From assembly GCA_903789415.1 (NCBI GenBank), contig CAIFEG010000016.1:1-47800 (forward strand): a stretch of DNA of 47,800 bases, in the 5' to 3' direction. The position numbers were made by a program, and so were the translations under genes. Source of the DNA: an uncultured Eggerthellaceae bacterium (GTDB taxonomy: Bacteria > Actinomycetota > Coriobacteriia > Coriobacteriales > Eggerthellaceae). Below the pieces are notes generated by a model. It saw only the letters and a program-made list of their open reading frames with translations. It had not been told where the DNA came from and made no database searches. Shown piece after piece: positions 35,302 through 44,780 of this stretch. Positions within the stretch are counted from its first letter, which is position 1, and each line of letters begins with the position of its first letter.

Positions 35302-36489
35302 TTAGGAATCCAATTGGTGTTTATTCGTCTCAGGTTTCGGGAATTCAACCTTAGGGAATGTTGCCGCCGCACGAGAAAGCGTGTTTTTGATCTGCTGAAC
35401 AGATTTATCACCCGTGATCTTGAACGCTTCTCCTAATGTGTTGAGCAGCATGGATCGTGTATCTTTATCCAACTTGTTTGTCGTTTCTGCCGCAATCCGC
35501 AAATTCTTTATGTGATCAGCATCAAATTCTGTCCAGGTTCGAACACCTGCAGACTCAAACACACCAAAAAACGTATCAATAAATTTTTTTCGTTCTGCAG
35601 GAGTATGAGCTTGCTCCCATTCATTCATTGCCGAATCGAACGCTATCGCATCGACAGTAAATTCATCAGCTTTGACAAAATCATCGCCCTCGACAAACCA
35701 GTTGAGCGGCGCATGCATTCTGAAAAGAATATCTGTACCATCAACAATGTGATAGTTTTTTCTCTTTTCCATGAGCATGCCGAACACACTGCTTTTCGGA
35801 ACCGTTTTATGAAGTTTCGAGTTATAGCTTTTTTCATAGAACCGTGGGGAGGGGATATTTTCAAATCCTGGGCCATCGTGGTTATAGATTGCCTCAATAC
35901 ATGAATATTCGTCATCTGAGCAGGTCAGCGCGGCATATTCGGCAATGTTTCCACCCTTGCTATGTCCGCCAATACGCAAAAGTCTCCCTGGTAGAGCACT
36001 ATGGACCTGAGAAACATACTCCTGCGCGCGCTTTTGCGATTGCGTGCACTTTTCAAAACTGATATCGAAATTTTCTTTCCAGCCTGCCATGCTGTCATCA
36101 GTTCCACGAAACGCGATATACAGACAGCCATCGTCAAGCATAAAGGTCATTGCGCAGAATTGTTTATCGATCGCATCATCGTTTTCTTCGACAAAATTTC
36201 CCACCTTGCATGACATATAGCGCCGATTCTGGAGAAGCGCATACATAAACCGTTCTCCATGGAAATCACGAAGCCAGCTTGTTCCAAACATTTTTGAATA
36301 GGGAACCCCACAAAGCGCATCAGGTAGGGGAATGAACGTATTTTTGTTATGAAATGTCTCAAAATTCTTTCCGAACTCTAAATGCAAATAAGAAATCGTA
36401 CAAAGAACGAGGCTATCCACTTCATTAAATGGCTCTTCTTCAAAAGAAGCCTGTTTGTATGTTAAATAATCGTTGAGATTCTTTGGCAT
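35302..36489 (-). CDS. DUF2974/Mbeg1-like alpha/beta hydrolase
   Basis: The 395-residue protein has an alpha/beta-hydrolase core with the nucleophile elbow GGHSKGGNIAEY (Ser177), preceded by the strand YIAFRGTDDSMAGWKENF that resembles lipase oxyanion regions. The remaining catalytic residues cannot be placed with certainty. No signal peptide is visible, so it is predicted to be cytoplasmic. The C-terminal 100 residues are charged and helical. Members of this family are called lipase-like, but substrates are unknown. It is divergent from the phosphohexomutase gene across 80 bases. Confidence 0.8.
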   Translation of the reverse strand: MPKNLNDYLTYKQASFEEEPFNEVDSLVLCTISYLHLEFGKNFETFHNKNTFIPLPDALCGVPYSKMFGTSWLRDFHGERFMYALLQNRRYMSCKVGNFVEENDDAIDKQFCAMTFMLDDGCLYIAFRGTDDSMAGWKENFDISFEKCTQSQKRAQEYVSQVHSALPGRLLRIGGHSKGGNIAEYAALTCSDDEYSCIEAIYNHDGPGFENIPSPRFYEKSYNSKLHKTVPKSSVFGMLMEKRKNYHIVDGTDILFRMHAPLNWFVEGDDFVKADEFTVDAIAFDSAMNEWEQAHTPAERKKFIDTFFGVFESAGVRTWTEFDADHIKNLRIAAETTNKLDKDTRSMLLNTLGEAFKITGDKSVQQIKNTLSRAAATFPKVEFPKPETNKHQLDS

Positions 36490-36569
36490 CTATCTAAAAC
36501 CCTTTATTAGCGTATTTATCTCCTGTATTTTACAATAGCTTCGATATAAGTTACTAAAAGGAGTATGTA

Positions 36570-38261
36570 ATGAGCATCAAAGGTGAAGTGGCACGCTGGA
36601 GTTCTGAGGTTCAGGATCCAACCGTTAAAAAGCAACTTCAAGAACTCGTCCAAAGCAACGATGCCGAAAAGATTGAAGATGCTTTTTATCGTCGACTTTC
36701 ATTTGGCACCGCAGGTCTCAGGGGGATTTTGGGACCGGGTACCAATCGCATGAATATTTATACCGTCTCTCAAGCAACGCAAGGTCTTGCCGATTATTTA
36801 AATGCGCATTTTGAACATCCATGCGTTGCCATTAGCAGAGATTCTCGCCATCAAAGTCTTGAATTTGCGCGCGTATCGTCAGGCGTTCTTGCCGCAAACA
36901 ATATTCATGTGTACGTGTATCCGCGAATTGAACCAACCCCCACGCTTAGTTTTGCTGTACGTCAACTCCACTGCAGTGCTGGTATCAACATTACCGCCAG
37001 TCACAATCCTGCAGATTATAACGGGTATAAGGTCTACGGACCTGATGGGTGCCAGATTACCGAAGCAGCAGCAGCCGAAATCGAAGACGACATTGACAAA
37101 GTAGATGTTTTGACCGGCACACGTCATATGGATTTTGATGAAGCGATGGCAGCAGGAAAGGTTGAGCACATTAAAGATGAAGTGCTTGATCAATTTGTTT
37201 CTGCAGTTCTCAAACAAAGTCTTGCGGATCCCGATGCAACAAATACGCAGCTTAAACTCGTGTATACGCCGCTTAATGGCACAGGTCTCGAATGTATGCA
37301 GAAGATGCTCCCTCAAATAGGAATTACCGATGTTCATGTTGTGCCAGAACAAGCGAAACCCGATGGCGATTTTCCGACCTGCCCCTATCCAAATCCGGAG
37401 ATCAGGCAGGCGCTCGAAAAGGGAATTGAGCTTTCCGAGCAGGTGCATCCTGACTTGTTATTAGCGTCCGACCCTGATGCCGATCGCGTGGGAATCGCGG
37501 TGAAAAACGGCGATGATTACCAACTTCTCACAGGCAATGAAGTGGGAATTCTTCTATTTGACTACGTGTGCCGCATGCGTACAAAACTCCACCGTATGCC
37601 GAACAATCCCATCGCCGTTTCAACCATTGTTTCCACTGCAATGATCGATGCAATTGCGAAAGATTATGGCGTCCAGATTATTCGCACATTGACCGGATTC
37701 AAATACATCGGTGATGTCATCACACGCCTAGCTAAAAAGGGCGAGCAACAACGCTTTATTTTGGGCTTTGAAGAAAGCTACGGCTACCTCAGCGGAGATC
37801 ATGTGCGCGACAAAGATGCCATCAATGCGAGCATGCTCATCTGCGAGATGGCACAGTCATATAAAAACCAAGGCTTAAATCTCGCTCAAGCGATCGATCA
37901 ACTCTACCAGAAGTACGGCTATTACCAAAACCAGACGGTAAGCTATCAATTCCCCGGTGAAAATGGCTCGAAACAGATGGATAAAATCATGTCTGATCTG
38001 CGGAAAAACGGCCCCACAAAAATTGCAGATCTGCAGGTAGAAAACGTTGTTGACTACGCTTCGGGAATAGGGGACTTGCCGAAAGCAAATGTCGTCGAGT
38101 TCGATTTGCCTGATGCAAACAAAGTACTCATTCGTCCAAGCGGTACGGAGCCCAAAATAAAAGCGTATCTTTTCGCAAAATCAACAACGAAGTCATTATC
38201 CGACGAACGTATTAAGACGCTTCATGCTGCAGTGGACGGAATACTTGCTCGCGATAACTAA
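36570..38261 (+). CDS. Phosphoglucomutase / phosphomannomutase (alpha-D-phosphohexomutase)
   Basis: The 563-residue enzyme interconverts hexose 1- and 6-phosphates. All four domain signatures are present: FGTAGLRGILGPGTNRMN, the phosphoserine loop ITASHNPADYNGYK (Ser144), the metal site LASDPDADRVG near 300-310, the sugar-binding GFEESYGYLSGD, and the phosphate-binding RPSGTEPKIKAY. The length fits the PgcA type rather than GlmM. AAAAGGAG lies seven bases before the ATG. A strong terminator follows about 100 bases after the stop. Confidence 0.95.
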   Translation: MSIKGEVARWSSEVQDPTVKKQLQELVQSNDAEKIEDAFYRRLSFGTAGLRGILGPGTNRMNIYTVSQATQGLADYLNAHFEHPCVAISRDSRHQSLEFARVSSGVLAANNIHVYVYPRIEPTPTLSFAVRQLHCSAGINITASHNPADYNGYKVYGPDGCQITEAAAAEIEDDIDKVDVLTGTRHMDFDEAMAAGKVEHIKDEVLDQFVSAVLKQSLADPDATNTQLKLVYTPLNGTGLECMQKMLPQIGITDVHVVPEQAKPDGDFPTCPYPNPEIRQALEKGIELSEQVHPDLLLASDPDADRVGIAVKNGDDYQLLTGNEVGILLFDYVCRMRTKLHRMPNNPIAVSTIVSTAMIDAIAKDYGVQIIRTLTGFKYIGDVITRLAKKGEQQRFILGFEESYGYLSGDHVRDKDAINASMLICEMAQSYKNQGLNLAQAIDQLYQKYGYYQNQTVSYQFPGENGSKQMDKIMSDLRKNGPTKIADLQVENVVDYASGIGDLPKANVVEFDLPDANKVLIRPSGTEPKIKAYLFAKSTTKSLSDERIKTLHAAVDGILARDN

Positions 38262-38358
38262 TGTGAGGTGCGAAACTTTCCACACCTGAAGATTTGCTGA
38301 CGTGAAGATTCGCAGCGGCTATAGGGATGCCAGAGCGAACGGTAAAATTACGTACATG

Positions 38359-38404
38359 AAAAGGGTTGTAAGGTAGAGGGAACTTACCTGCAGCCCTTTT
38401 TGAA
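38359..38404 (+). terminator. Rho-independent terminator after the phosphohexomutase gene
   Basis: AAAAGGGTTGTAAGGTA (from 38359) pairs with TTACCTGCAGCCCTTTTT (38384-38401), with G-T pairs and one bulge, ending in a T run. The 97 bases between the stop codon and this stem have small hairpins but no recognisable gene. Confidence 0.75.
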
Positions 38405-38523
38405 ATACGAGAAGCAAATGAAATGGCCAAAAACAACCTACACAGAATAAAAGCTCAAGAATAAGAACACCAGAATGAAAAACACCTGATCAGGATTTAC
38501 CCGTTTACTTTGAAGGCCCCGAA

Positions 38524-39516
38524 ATGACGTTAGATACACTGTCTAATAATGAAATACAATCCCATCTGCAAGATGATCTGTCTCGGCGCACATTTATCTG
38601 CATAGAACCTTCGACAACATCGACAAATGATGATGCTAAAGAGCTTATCCGTTCATACTATGCCAGACCAAGTGAAAACAGTGAAGAACTCAGCGCAGAT
38701 GGACAGAAGCTTCTGTTTTTCGATTCGCACAACGACACACGTAAAAACATTATTCCCATTTTGGAGGAACCTGGCAGAAGAGCATACGCGGCAATAGTTG
38801 CCGAGAAGCAAACCAAAGGGCACGGAAGACGGGGCAGGTCTTTTATTTCTCCTGATACCGGTCTGTATATGAGCTTGGTCATAAATACGAGATCGCTATC
38901 GATATCATCAAGTGAGCAGTGTTCACTAACCGAAATTACCTGTAGAGCTGCGGTTGCGGCAGCAAAGGCAATTGAGAAATCTCTAAAAGCAGTTGCTCAT
39001 TCAAACCACGAAGCAAACGTCAAAGCCAAAAACGTATCAATTAAATGGGTAAATGATGTATGCATAAACGGGAAAAAAGTCTGTGGGATTCTTACTGAAA
39101 GGCCAGAGCAACAAGGCAATTTAGCCGTAGTTGGAATAGGGATCAACGTCTATAAACCCCAAAATGGTTTTTCTGAAACATTAAAAAACAAGGCGACGTA
39201 TATATTAGAAAACAGGCAAAAGGACTTTAAAAATTATCTCGTCGGAGGCTTCCTCAATAATTTTGATTCAATAGTGTCAATGTCCCATACAGATGCATTG
39301 AACCAATATACCGCGAAGCTTGAACTGCTGAATAAACCAATTTTGGTAATTGAACCAAATGGAAATCATTACGAAGCAACAGCGAAATCAATACAAGATG
39401 ATTATTCGCTCGTTGTCGAAACTGGCACCAACAGGAAAATCGTTCTTTATGATGGCGAAGTAAGTATTCGACCAAATAAAGCCAAAAGTGGCTCAGCTCA
39501 AAGAGGAGAGTTATAA
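38524..39516 (+). CDS. birA: Biotin-protein ligase (BirA, without DNA-binding domain)
   Basis: The 330-residue protein attaches biotin to carrier proteins. The biotinoyl-AMP site is KGHGRRGRSFISPDTGLYMSL-like (about residues 98-118), with KWVNDVCINGKKVCGILTE following and the C-terminal SH3-like domain at the end. It lacks the N-terminal helix-turn-helix of repressor-type BirA, so it is probably only an enzyme. Between the Ser/Thr-rich first strand and the Gly-Arg loop it carries a hydrophilic insert of some 35-45 residues (about 38-82) not needed by the family, and a smaller insert near 150-158. GAAGG lies eight bases before the ATG. Confidence 0.88.
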   Translation: MTLDTLSNNEIQSHLQDDLSRRTFICIEPSTTSTNDDAKELIRSYYARPSENSEELSADGQKLLFFDSHNDTRKNIIPILEEPGRRAYAAIVAEKQTKGHGRRGRSFISPDTGLYMSLVINTRSLSISSSEQCSLTEITCRAAVAAAKAIEKSLKAVAHSNHEANVKAKNVSIKWVNDVCINGKKVCGILTERPEQQGNLAVVGIGINVYKPQNGFSETLKNKATYILENRQKDFKNYLVGGFLNNFDSIVSMSHTDALNQYTAKLELLNKPILVIEPNGNHYEATAKSIQDDYSLVVETGTNRKIVLYDGEVSIRPNKAKSGSAQRGEL

Positions 39517-39933
39517 AGATACCATGAGCAAACAAAGGGAGAGCATTCTCGCAAATTTTCAGATTTGTCGTTCCTTTACAACTTTACATAACATATATTA
39601 TCAATATTTTGTTTTGAAATATAGCTTAAAGACAATATCTTGATCCATAATTAAAAACCAACATTGCTATCGTATGAGAATTATACAAAACCCTCTCGCT
39701 CAAGGCTGCTCGAGCAGCAAATATCCTCTAAAATTAAGCCGATGAACTGCGCAAACGCAATGAGAGCCTTTCTGAGACGCGATAATTATAAATACGAATA
39801 ATTAATCGTGCAAAAAAACGGATCTTGGGGTTTATCCCCGACAAGATCCGCTTTTTCATGATAGATACACTCTTTCAGAGCCTACAGTTCAATTATCGTT
39901 TTCGATATCGTTTGTTCCAAGCTCCGTAATGCT
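39517..39933. other. 417-base AT-rich gap between birA and the GH30-fusion gene
   Basis: No coding frame is convincing. It contains an isolated 14-bp perfect palindrome GCTGCTCGAGCAGC (39705-39718) and, near the right end, the strong terminator of the leftward gene. The rest is AT-rich with no repeat or promoter that I can place. Confidence 0.5.
39811..39856. terminator. Bidirectional terminator after the GH30-fusion gene
   Basis: Stem CGGATCTTG (39819-39827) pairs with CAAGATCCG (39842-39850), with an inner GGG-CCC pairing and loop TTTAT. An A run precedes (T run for leftward transcripts) and CTTTTT follows. It ends the long leftward gene and could also stop read-through from birA. Confidence 0.92.
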
Positions 39934-42900
39934 CTAGTGCTTTTTATTGTTTTGATTATACGTTGTCGCAATGGTCTCTTTTGATGCAATACGTACTTTT
40001 GGTTTTTTCCGAGGGTTCTTATTTTTCTTATAGCTGTCCTTCGTTTTCTGAGAGAACGACTTCCAACCCTCAGACACTTTATGAAGCGATTTCGAAACGG
40101 CTTCAGAACTTTTATGGGCGATCTCTGAAGCTTGTTTCATCGCATCTTGAGCAACTTCATTTTCAGACAGCGACTTTGTGGTGTTTTCCGAATCCTCATC
40201 AGATGATGGAGATTTTCCCGATAGCTGTTCGTCAGAGTCATCATCTAAACTGTTTGATTCAGAATCCGTTTCGTCAGATTTTTTCGATGACCCATCTGAT
40301 GTATCCGATGCATTTACATCGTCCTGATTTTCAGATGCTTCATCTTGGTTGTCTGAAGGCTCTGCAGATGCCCCATCATGTTTCGAAGAACTATCACTTT
40401 TTGTAGATTTTTCTCCTTTATCCTTTCGAGAAGATTGAGCTTCTTTATTTGAGTGATCTGCAGTTGTCCCCTCTTCATTTTTGTTTAAATTTGAACTATG
40501 TTCATTATTATTCTTTGTTTCTTCTTTTTTACTTATTTCAGGGGACGTGTTCTTCTCATTTACTTTGGGTTTATTCTCACTATTGTTAGAGACGCTGACG
40601 TCACGCTTTGTACGCTTACCCTGACCTGTGTCTTTTGAAGAAATGTTTTCTTTCTTTTCTGAAACCGAATTCTTTTTATCTTTTTCACCCGTTGAGTTGT
40701 GAGAATGCGAGCTCGAATTATGCGATTGTTTCGCACCCGCAGACTTTGTTGATACTGTTTTTTGACTCGAACTCTCGTCCTTTGCATTTGAAGTCTCGCG
40801 CGCAGAAGATGAAGATTTTCTTACAGTCTTTCTCGCTGCACTGCCCTTCTGATCCTTCTTTTGACCTTTGTCACCTTCTTTGGACACCCGTCCTTTATCT
40901 GGTTCAGAAGAAGATAAACCACTTTTGTTTTCAGATGAACCTTTACTGCTTTCCTTTGATGTATCTTTTTGCTTTGTTTTCCCTGTCTCTGCCTTCGCAG
41001 AAGAGGCATCCTTCGAGACTGTTGAGGTATTTTTTGAGATACTCTTATTCTTGGACTTACGGTTGCCCTTATTTGAAGAAGGACTGCTCTTGACCTGTTC
41101 TTCCTTCTCATCCGAAGATGACGCATTCGACACAGATTTCTCCTCTGAGTCTTCCTTTTGGTCTTCGTCTAAGACAGATTTTTGAGCTTTTCTTTCTTCA
41201 GTCTCGTCCGTTTTCTCCTGCTCAGAAGGTTCTTTTTCGTTATTTCCCTCGACCTTCGCTGCTTTGTGCCTCTCCAGAATAGCCTTGATCTCATCTGCTC
41301 CAACAGGTGAAGGGATTTCACTTGATTGTTTACCAGCATTAATAACACGCTGTACATCGGCCGGACTCATAACCGTTGTTTTTTCCGCACTAAGGTCTTC
41401 TTCATCTTCTTTGTTGTTGACCGCTAATTCAGGTTCATCGGGCAAATCTTCCCCGTCAAATAATTCAGAAATCAAATCTGACAACGATTTATTGTTCTTT
41501 GTATTGTTCTTTGCGGATAAATCTTCCTTAGAATCCTTAGTATCGGCCTTTTTATCAGAAGTTTTCTGATTCTTAGAAGGCTTTGATTTAGACGTCTTCT
41601 TAGACTGCAACGCTTGATTATTCTTTGTACGCCAGCTTACTGCGGACAGTTGTTCTACTTCTCGCATTACGGACGACATTGATTCAAGGTCTGAATCTCC
41701 CGTAGACGCATTTGTCGTACGAATAGGTCTCATCACGCGCGTAGCGTCAGGATTGAGGTCCATTGATTTAAGGTCATACTTAGGCGCATTGGGAATCGGC
41801 GTAAGCTTAACCGGGTTAATAACCTGCGTATCTTCCCTAACGGGGATCTGTTCTCCCTCAGGCTCATCAATCAGTGGGTCGGGCGGAACAATTTTGCGTT
41901 CAATTGGCTTCATGACATGCGTGAGGCTTGCATCAAGCGACGGACTGTTATCCGGAGCCTTAATGACACGTGGCTCTGGCGCTTTACCTGCGAGTTTTTC
42001 AATAAGATTTCGGGTATCTAATTCCTTTTCACGCTGTTTATTCTTCTTTTCCTCTTCTTTTCGTTGGCGCTTGGTATTACGCTGCGCTTCCTTTTTTTCA
42101 CGCTTCTTCAAACGATCGTTTTCCCTTGAAGACAAAGCAGCTGCAGAACGAGAAGTAGGCCGAGCTAGAGGTTGTGCATCATCGAGAGCATCACGTTTTT
42201 GGGTCGTCCAGCAAAGAGTACCAATTGAATGTTCCGGGAGAACAAAAGAACACGTCGATTGACCCTCATGAATCCGAAGTTTTTGAGCGGAATCACTGGT
42301 ATTTAAAAGGACTAAAACCTGTTCGCCATCGGGATTCATAGCACCGAGTGCTTCAACCTTATCGTTTGATCGACTCGTAAGCATAATACGGGCACCGGGT
42401 TTAATAAAATGACTGAAATGCCCAATATAGGAAAACGCGGGTTTGACCTCGAGATGATGATCTGCACGATTGTACATAAGCGGAGCATAACAGTAATTTG
42501 AGGCATGGTTCGGTCCGCCCGTTTCGTCGAGCAATATGTTCCAGTCTATATACCCATGTGCTCCATTAGCAAAATCACCAATAATATCATGAGCGTAGTG
42601 TTCGGCATATTCTAAATCCGAATTGGCATTGCGTGGAAGCGCTTCGCAACCTTCAGTCATATAGAAAAGTTTATTCGGAAACTCAGAAGTTGCCTCCCGA
42701 AGTGCTTCGAAATGATCTCCCGAATACCAATGGAATGCCACACCATCAATCGCAGTGGAGGCACCATCGGTAGAGAGCTCTGTTTCAACGCGTTCCAAAA
42801 GTTGCTCTTTATTATGGTCCCAAACGAAAATCTTAACGTCAGTAAGGCCCGTGGTTACCAGGGCGGGCTTTAAATAATTGATGGCAAAATTCGACTCTTC

Positions 42901-43608
42901 CTCAGGGCTCATTTCACAAGATTCCCAAGGCTGACGTGCATTCGGCTCATTTTGGACCGTTAACGCCGAAATATGAATACCACGCTTTCTGTAAGCAAGA
43001 ATGTAGCGCACAATGACATCAGCCCAACGCGTGTAATATTCCTTTTTAAGATGACCGCCCAGACGAACCATATGATTTGTTTTCATAAAACTTGGTGGGC
43101 TCCAAGGAGACGAAATGATTTTAATATCGTCTGATTGGCCAAGAGCATCTTTTATAAGCGGGATAAGATACTGGGTATCTTTGCCAAGAGAAAATGTTTC
43201 GAGCGCCTCATCATCTTCATCAGTAACGTATGACCAGATAGAACGCGAAAAATCGTTGCTTTGGATAGGTGCACGGCACAGACGATAATTGTGATCTTTT
43301 TCACTAAAGCACATCTTAAGAAAGCGTTCTTGAGAGGCAGGGTTCATCTGAGAATACACATATCCCGCTGCATCAGTGAATGCCGCACCAAATCCATCGA
43401 CATGTTGCTTCAAGTGATCAGGGTAAACCTTGATAAGCCCCATTTCCGCATTTCGATCCACGCGAAAATGAAGATTATGGTGTGATCGATTCATTTTTTT
43501 ATCAGTAACGGTTAATTTTGCACGAAAGGCAATCCCGTTTTTTGTATTCGGTATGTTAGAAGATCCTGAATTTGTCGTTTGCTTCTTAGAAGAACGTTTC
43601 TTCGCCAT
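39934..43608 (-). CDS. GH30-like glycoside hydrolase fused to a long disordered region
   Basis: This 1224-residue protein begins with a GH30-type (beta/alpha)8 hydrolase at about residues 45-470. FGAAFTDAAGYV, SSPWSPPSFMKTN, the acid/base glutamate in TVQNEPNARQPWE (Glu221) and the nucleophile in YMTEGCEAL (Glu319) are all kept. The small beta domain ends near 465 (EHSIGTLCW). The rest is low complexity: a highly charged helix (495-535, Lys/Arg/Glu), a linker (540-760) with four T-x-V-[MI]-x-P motifs, a Ser/Lys/Glu/Asp-rich stretch of about 370 residues, and a basic amphipathic C terminus (1145-1224). No signal peptide or membrane helix is visible, so how the enzyme reaches a glycan is unclear. 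It is the last gene after nrdR and dut. Confidence 0.85.
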   Translation of the reverse strand: MAKKRSSKKQTTNSGSSNIPNTKNGIAFRAKLTVTDKKMNRSHHNLHFRVDRNAEMGLIKVYPDHLKQHVDGFGAAFTDAAGYVYSQMNPASQERFLKMCFSEKDHNYRLCRAPIQSNDFSRSIWSYVTDEDDEALETFSLGKDTQYLIPLIKDALGQSDDIKIISSPWSPPSFMKTNHMVRLGGHLKKEYYTRWADVIVRYILAYRKRGIHISALTVQNEPNARQPWESCEMSPEEESNFAINYLKPALVTTGLTDVKIFVWDHNKEQLLERVETELSTDGASTAIDGVAFHWYSGDHFEALREATSEFPNKLFYMTEGCEALPRNANSDLEYAEHYAHDIIGDFANGAHGYIDWNILLDETGGPNHASNYCYAPLMYNRADHHLEVKPAFSYIGHFSHFIKPGARIMLTSRSNDKVEALGAMNPDGEQVLVLLNTSDSAQKLRIHEGQSTCSFVLPEHSIGTLCWTTQKRDALDDAQPLARPTSRSAAALSSRENDRLKKREKKEAQRNTKRQRKEEEKKNKQREKELDTRNLIEKLAGKAPEPRVIKAPDNSPSLDASLTHVMKPIERKIVPPDPLIDEPEGEQIPVREDTQVINPVKLTPIPNAPKYDLKSMDLNPDATRVMRPIRTTNASTGDSDLESMSSVMREVEQLSAVSWRTKNNQALQSKKTSKSKPSKNQKTSDKKADTKDSKEDLSAKNNTKNNKSLSDLISELFDGEDLPDEPELAVNNKEDEEDLSAEKTTVMSPADVQRVINAGKQSSEIPSPVGADEIKAILERHKAAKVEGNNEKEPSEQEKTDETEERKAQKSVLDEDQKEDSEEKSVSNASSSDEKEEQVKSSPSSNKGNRKSKNKSISKNTSTVSKDASSAKAETGKTKQKDTSKESSKGSSENKSGLSSSEPDKGRVSKEGDKGQKKDQKGSAARKTVRKSSSSARETSNAKDESSSQKTVSTKSAGAKQSHNSSSHSHNSTGEKDKKNSVSEKKENISSKDTGQGKRTKRDVSVSNNSENKPKVNEKNTSPEISKKEETKNNNEHSSNLNKNEEGTTADHSNKEAQSSRKDKGEKSTKSDSSSKHDGASAEPSDNQDEASENQDDVNASDTSDGSSKKSDETDSESNSLDDDSDEQLSGKSPSSDEDSENTTKSLSENEVAQDAMKQASEIAHKSSEAVSKSLHKVSEGWKSFSQKTKDSYKKNKNPRKKPKVRIASKETIATTYNQNNKKH

Positions 43609-43685
43609 TATGTAGCCCCGTTAAATACAAATTATTACGTTTAAGATTCAATGACTTCTTTATTTTGTATGAGCTAATTGAGGTG

Positions 43686-44120
43686 CTATTTAACGCCGCT
43701 GCTTCCGAAGCCGCCGCTTCCACGATCCGAATCGCTCAATTCGCTCACTTCAACGGGGAAAATCTGTTCAACGCGCATAATAACAAGTTGTGCAATTCGA
43801 TCTCCAACATGAATTTCTACAGAATTCGAAGGATCGAGATTAATTGCAGCTACCTTAAGTTCACCCCGATAATTGCTATCGACGAGCCCCGGAGTATTGG
43901 CAAGTGATAATCCTTTATTGAGTGCATTTCCGCTTCGTGGCAATACAAATCCCGCATATCCGTCAGGAAGTTCCATAGAAAGTCCTGTTGAAACAAGCTT
44001 CCTTTCAAAAGGCTTAAGGGTAGTTTCTTCAATCGAACGCAAATCTACTCCTGCATCGCCTTCATACGCATTTTGAGGTACCTGTGCATTTTCGTTAAGT
44101 TTCTTAAAATGTATATTCAA
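43686..44120 (-). CDS. dut: Deoxyuridine 5'-triphosphate nucleotidohydrolase
   Basis: dUTPase hydrolyses dUTP to dUMP, keeping uracil out of DNA. The 144-residue trimer-type protein has all five motifs: GDAGVDLRS (21-29), LPRSGNALNKG, GLVDSNYRGEL, RIAQLVI, and the Gly-rich C-terminal arm RGSGGFGSSG. The start is TTG 44120; AAGGAG, overlapping the nrdR stop codon, lies eight bases before it. It is coupled to nrdR and lies downstream of the SOS gene, a sensible grouping for DNA-damage conditions, though no SOS box lies directly in front of it. Confidence 0.96.
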   Translation of the reverse strand: MNIHFKKLNENAQVPQNAYEGDAGVDLRSIEETTLKPFERKLVSTGLSMELPDGYAGFVLPRSGNALNKGLSLANTPGLVDSNYRGELKVAAINLDPSNSVEIHVGDRIAQLVIMRVEQIFPVEVSELSDSDRGSGGFGSSGVK

Positions 44121-44132
44121 GGAACAAGCTCC

Positions 44133-44576
44133 TTACATGCCCTTAATAGCTTTAGTAAATTCATCAACACTTTTAAAATCTTTATACACACTTGCAAAAC
44201 GTATATACGCAACTTCATCTACCTTGCGCAAACGTTTGAGAACCATATCGCCAAGCACATGAGATTCTACTTCATAAACATTGTTGCTCCGTAGCTCCCC
44301 TTCAATGTTCTTTACGATACCAATAATAATATCGGGAGAGATATTTCGTTTCACGCAAGCAGTAAAAATACCATGACTGAGTTTTTCTTCGCTGAAAACT
44401 TCCTTCGCTCCACTCGACTTTTTAACAATAATTTGAGTATCCCCTCGTCTTTCATACGTAGTAAAACGCGCATGACAACGCAGGCATTCGCGACGTCTGC
44501 GAATTGCTTTTCCATTTTCAGCTGGACGAGAATCTATTACTTTTGATTCATTAAAACCGCAACTTGGACAGTCCAT
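44133..44576 (-). CDS. nrdR: Transcriptional repressor NrdR
   Basis: NrdR senses ATP/dATP and represses ribonucleotide reductase genes. The 147-residue protein has the zinc ribbon with Cys3, Cys6, Cys31 and Cys34 and an ATP-cone domain from about residue 49 (IIVKKSSGAKEVFSEEKL). AAGGAAGAAG precedes the ATG. Its place next to a small gene divergent from lexA matches the order in Mycobacterium (Rv2718c-Rv2719c-lexA) and Corynebacterium (nrdR-divS-lexA). No nrd operon is in this window. Confidence 0.97.
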   Translation of the reverse strand: MDCPSCGFNESKVIDSRPAENGKAIRRRRECLRCHARFTTYERRGDTQIIVKKSSGAKEVFSEEKLSHGIFTACVKRNISPDIIIGIVKNIEGELRSNNVYEVESHVLGDMVLKRLRKVDEVAYIRFASVYKDFKSVDEFTKAIKGM

Positions 44577-44780
44577 AATCTTCTTCCTTATTCTCTATTT
44601 ATGAGCGTATCACACGGAAACATGAAAGAGTTTTTAGGAGAAAAAAATTGCGTGAAACTGCATCGAAGAGTTTCTAAGCTGATGATTTTACATACTATTT
44701 GATCAGTAGGAATAAAAAGAATGTCCTGAATGAAAAAGGGAAATTACGAGATCCTACAATCTTTAAAAAGGCGTGTCAGC

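Noticed and set aside
38262-38358. A small RNA or riboswitch between the phosphohexomutase gene and birA.
   Set aside because: Short hairpins exist, but the region ends in the phosphohexomutase terminator and fits a plain 3' untranslated region.
40608-41569. Long open frames on the plus strand opposite the GH30-fusion gene.
   Set aside because: They are shadows of the Ser/Lys/Glu-rich low-complexity reading frame and have no start signal or domain of their own.
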